From Bacillota bacterium (GTDB lineage: Bacteria; Bacillota; Clostridia; Peptostreptococcales; Anaerovoracaceae): a stretch of 8,735 nucleotides of DNA. Below, one piece after another: positions 6,626-8,735 of the stretch (its first letter is position 1; each line of letters opens with the position of its first letter). A program made the translations under genes and the position numbers. The stretch is from assembly GCA_017537495.1 (NCBI GenBank), contig JAFYKS010000470.1, positions 1 through 8,735 of the forward strand, in the 5' to 3' direction. The notes beneath the pieces were generated by a model. It made no database searches and was not told where the DNA came from. It saw only the letters and a program-made list of their open reading frames with translations.

Positions 6626-7390
6626 ATGGAACTGAAAGAACGTATTCTGGCCGAACTGAAGGAAATGGACGGCCATGCGGGTTTTTATTATAAAAATCTG
6701 GTTACAGGAGAAACCTGGGGATTCAATGAAAATGAGGTGTTCGGTGCAGCCAGCGTGACCAAGCTTCCGCTGATGGTACTGATTCTGGAAGATATCCGCA
6801 GCGGAAAGAGAAGTTTCCGGGATATGGTTACTATTACGGATGCACAGAAGGTTCCGGGCTGCGGTACCGTTCAGCACATGACTGGTGAAGTGACTCTGGA
6901 TGTGGAGTCTCTGGGAAAGATGATGATTTCAGTCAGCGATAATACTGCTACAAATGCACTGTTCCGTTATGTGGGCGGCAATGCGGAAACTTATCCGCGT
7001 TTTGATGCCATGGGACTGACAGGAACCCGTTTTCACAGAGAATACTATGCAGAGGGGCCGGATAACTGCATGGTTCCGGAAGAAATCGGCATTCTGCTTG
7101 AAAAGATGTATAAGCGTGAGCTGGTCAGTGAAGAACTGGATGGCTGGCTGGAAAATATTCTTTCTCAGCAGCAGGTAGAACATAAAATGTGCGGCATGCT
7201 GCCGCCGGATGTGGTTGTGGCGCATAAGACCGGCGACACCTCTACTATTGCAAACGATGTGGGAATTGTATTTGCGAAGAAGCCGTTTGTGGCGTGTTTT
7301 GCATACAATGGGGAAAATGCGAAGATGCATGAATTTGAACACTTTATCCGCAGAACTACACTGGCTCTGGCGGAAGAAAACGGAATCTGA
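6626..7390 (+). CDS. Cytosolic serine hydrolase of class A beta-lactamase fold (PF13354-like)
   Basis: The 254-residue protein has the three active-site motifs of the penicillin-recognising serine hydrolases: SVTK (43-46; nucleophile Ser43, base Lys46), SDN (104-106) and HKTG (200-203). It starts directly with [22 protein letters not shown] and has no signal peptide or membrane helix, so it should act in the cytoplasm, unlike true beta-lactamases and PBPs. The omega-loop Glu-x-x-Leu-Asn of class A beta-lactamases is not recognisable; the region around 133-155 instead resembles the non-resistance branch of this family. The ATG at 6626 is 2 bases after the deacylase stop, with AAAGGAAG at 6612-6619; the in-frame ATG at 6521 is inside the deacylase. 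Substrate is unknown. A D-amino acid amidase or D-peptidase role fits the neighbour but is inferred. It should not be annotated as antibiotic resistance. Confidence 0.85.
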   Translation: MELKERILAELKEMDGHAGFYYKNLVTGETWGFNENEVFGAASVTKLPLMVLILEDIRSGKRSFRDMVTITDAQKVPGCGTVQHMTGEVTLDVESLGKMMISVSDNTATNALFRYVGGNAETYPRFDAMGLTGTRFHREYYAEGPDNCMVPEEIGILLEKMYKRELVSEELDGWLENILSQQQVEHKMCGMLPPDVVVAHKTGDTSTIANDVGIVFAKKPFVACFAYNGENAKMHEFEHFIRRTTLALAEENGI

Positions 7391-7395
7391 CCTTT

Positions 7396-7402
7396 AAGGG
7401 AG
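7396..7402 (+). promoter_or_regulatory. Shine-Dalgarno deciding the start of the sigma-54 activator
   Basis: AAGGGAG lies 8 bases before the ATG at 7411, in the 20-base gap after the serine hydrolase stop. It supports 7411 rather than the later in-frame ATGs at 7447, 7456 and 7471. No hairpin or promoter-like pair of boxes is seen in this gap. Confidence 0.75.
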
Positions 7403-7410
7403 AAACAGTT

Positions 7411-8735
7411 ATGACAAAAAACGGTTATCACGTAATTGAATTATTGATGGACAGCATGAATCAGGGAATTATGTTCCTGGATTCCGATATGGTAATTCAG
7501 CACTGCAACCGACGGGCCAAAGAGATTACCGGGATTGTTTTTGATACGCAGGAACATCATGAAGCCGGACAGATTGAGGAAGGCGATATCGTTGTAATCG
7601 CGGACAACAAGCTGGGTGATGACGACGGCCAGCTGACCGGAAAAGATCTGGAACTGCTGAATATCAATGATAAGGACATCCGGGACGGTGACATGCTGGT
7701 TGCTGTAGGCGTTTATAAGAACAAGAAGATTGAACCGCAGTACAAGTATATTCATGGTCATTATATGAATACTCCGCTGAAGCTGGATGTAAACTATTTC
7801 GGTTTTCATATTACAGCGGAAGTAAATAATGAGAAGCATGAAAATACCATCCATGTCAATGACAATGTGTTTAAAATGGAGTTTCTGAACTCTGTAGGGA
7901 ACATGGTTGTAATCGACAGCAGTACTGGTGATATCAAGTTTTTCCAGGAGAAAGGCTACAGCGTAAGAAAAGAAGAAATCGGTCATCTGCTCCGTGAGAA
8001 GCCATGGGCGGAAAAGACGAGCGGAAACCGTGATATTGATGTCAACGGAAGAAAGTTCCTTGAACTTTTTGATGAGTCACCACTGTCTGAATGTATCGAG
8101 GCTATTTTAGCCGGAAAACGTTCTCAGGTGTCTAATCAGCTGTATGAAATCAACAAGCGTCCGCTGATCTGTAATGTGGTTCCGTGGAGCGGAAAAGAAG
8201 CCCTGGACCTGTATCATGATGCAGGGGAATTAAATGTAGCTTTTGAAGAAAAATCAGGGCTGACCGGTGTATTTCTGATTATCCGAGACACACAGCATCT
8301 GGAAAATCTGCTCAATGAACGTAATGAAATCATCCGTCAGATGGAAGCTCATGAGGACGAGGAACCGGGAAGCGAACATGATTATCCTGAAGAAGCCTTC
8401 CAGGGATACGCGGGCAAGAGCAGCAAGACCAGAGAAATCAAATACCTGGGCTGGAAAGCTTCCCAGAGTAAGTTTAATGTAATTATCACCGGCGAGAGCG
8501 GTACCGGTAAATCAAAGCTGGCCCGCGAAATTCACCGGCTGGGAAATCCGAATGCTCCGTTTGTGGAAGTAAACTGCAACGCCATTGCACCGAGTCTGTT
8601 TGAAAGTGAACTGTTCGGTTATGTGGGTGGTGCTTTTACCGGGGCAAAATCCGACGGTAAGGTGGGCTTTTTCGAAGCAGCCAACAAAGGCACCATTTTC
8701 CTGGATGAAATCGGGGAAATTCCAATGGATATTCA
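7411..8735 (+). CDS. Sigma-54-dependent transcriptional activator with PAS-like sensor regions (3' end outside window)
   Basis: The frame is open from the ATG at 7411 to the window edge, giving 441 codons. The N-terminus (8-46) looks like the start of a PAS domain: [12 protein letters not shown], then NRRAKEITG. An unusual beta-rich stretch follows, with GDIVVIADN and GDDDG (58-73) and a similar [11 protein letters not shown] (90-100). [18 protein letters not shown] (165-182) looks like another sensor repeat. A second PAS-like region spans about 213-293 ([14 protein letters not shown] to GVFLIIRD) and leads into a probable coiled coil (294-315). The AAA+ domain starts near 330 with Walker A GESGTGKS (361-368), the sigma-54-contacting loop GAFTGA (407-412) and Walker [10 protein letters not shown] (428-436), all intact. 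The rest of AAA+ and the expected Fis-type DNA-binding helix lie beyond the edge. It probably senses a metabolite of the adjacent pathway and activates a sigma-54 promoter; ligand and target are unknown. Confidence 0.92.
   Translation, partial: MTKNGYHVIELLMDSMNQGIMFLDSDMVIQHCNRRAKEITGIVFDTQEHHEAGQIEEGDIVVIADNKLGDDDGQLTGKDLELLNINDKDIRDGDMLVAVGVYKNKKIEPQYKYIHGHYMNTPLKLDVNYFGFHITAEVNNEKHENTIHVNDNVFKMEFLNSVGNMVVIDSSTGDIKFFQEKGYSVRKEEIGHLLREKPWAEKTSGNRDIDVNGRKFLELFDESPLSECIEAILAGKRSQVSNQLYEINKRPLICNVVPWSGKEALDLYHDAGELNVAFEEKSGLTGVFLIIRDTQHLENLLNERNEIIRQMEAHEDEEPGSEHDYPEEAFQGYAGKSSKTREIKYLGWKASQSKFNVIITGESGTGKSKLAREIHRLGNPNAPFVEVNCNAIAPSLFESELFGYVGGAFTGAKSDGKVGFFEAANKGTIFLDEIGEIPMDI

Noticed and set aside
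6626..7390. Antibiotic-resistance class A beta-lactamase
   Set aside because: There is no signal peptide, no recognisable omega-loop Glu-x-x-Leu-Asn, and the context is metabolic.
7391..7410. Possible terminator between the serine hydrolase and the activator
   Set aside because: No inverted repeat and no T-run are visible in these 20 bases.
7441..7986. Minus-strand open frame opposite the start of the sigma-54 activator
   Set aside because: The plus frame is open to the window edge, has a Shine-Dalgarno and reads into AAA+ motifs; the reverse frame is a shadow.

Overview
The window looks like a chromosomal segment from a Gram-positive-type bacterium of the Bacillota, most likely an anaerobic, amino-acid-using member of the Clostridia or Negativicutes. 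The reasons are the gene order infB-rbfA-nrnA-truB-ribF, the NrnA-type DHH phosphoesterase next to rbfA, purine-rich Shine-Dalgarno sites before most starts, and a sigma-54 activator. Base composition looks close to balanced by eye. Species cannot be assigned from the sequence alone.

Everything reads on the plus strand and is packed tightly; the longest gap between genes is 30 bases. Bases 1-3767 are a conserved translation and RNA-maintenance block: the 3' end of infB (initiation factor IF-2), rbfA (30S maturation factor), nrnA (oligoribonuclease/pAp phosphatase), truB (tRNA Psi55 synthase, with an unusually long C-terminal part) and ribF (riboflavin kinase/FAD synthetase, starting inside truB).

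From 3782 the content changes to catabolism, with no visible terminator or promoter at the junction. The genes are a class II glycerate 2-kinase (DUF4147/MOFRL), a D-aminoacylase-type N-acyl-D-amino acid deacylase, and a serine hydrolase of the class A beta-lactamase fold without a signal peptide. Last comes the first 441 codons of a sigma-54-dependent activator with PAS-like sensor regions and an AAA+ domain, cut by the window edge.

The second block may form a regulated route in which a cytosolic serine hydrolase and a D-specific deacylase release D-amino acids from amides or N-acyl derivatives, with the glycerate kinase feeding a carbon skeleton into glycolysis. This is inferred from families and adjacency only. 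No transporter, racemase or oxidase is in view, and the expected target promoter of the activator was not found; both could lie downstream. No RNA genes, mobile elements, CRISPR arrays, frameshifts or pseudogenes were seen.
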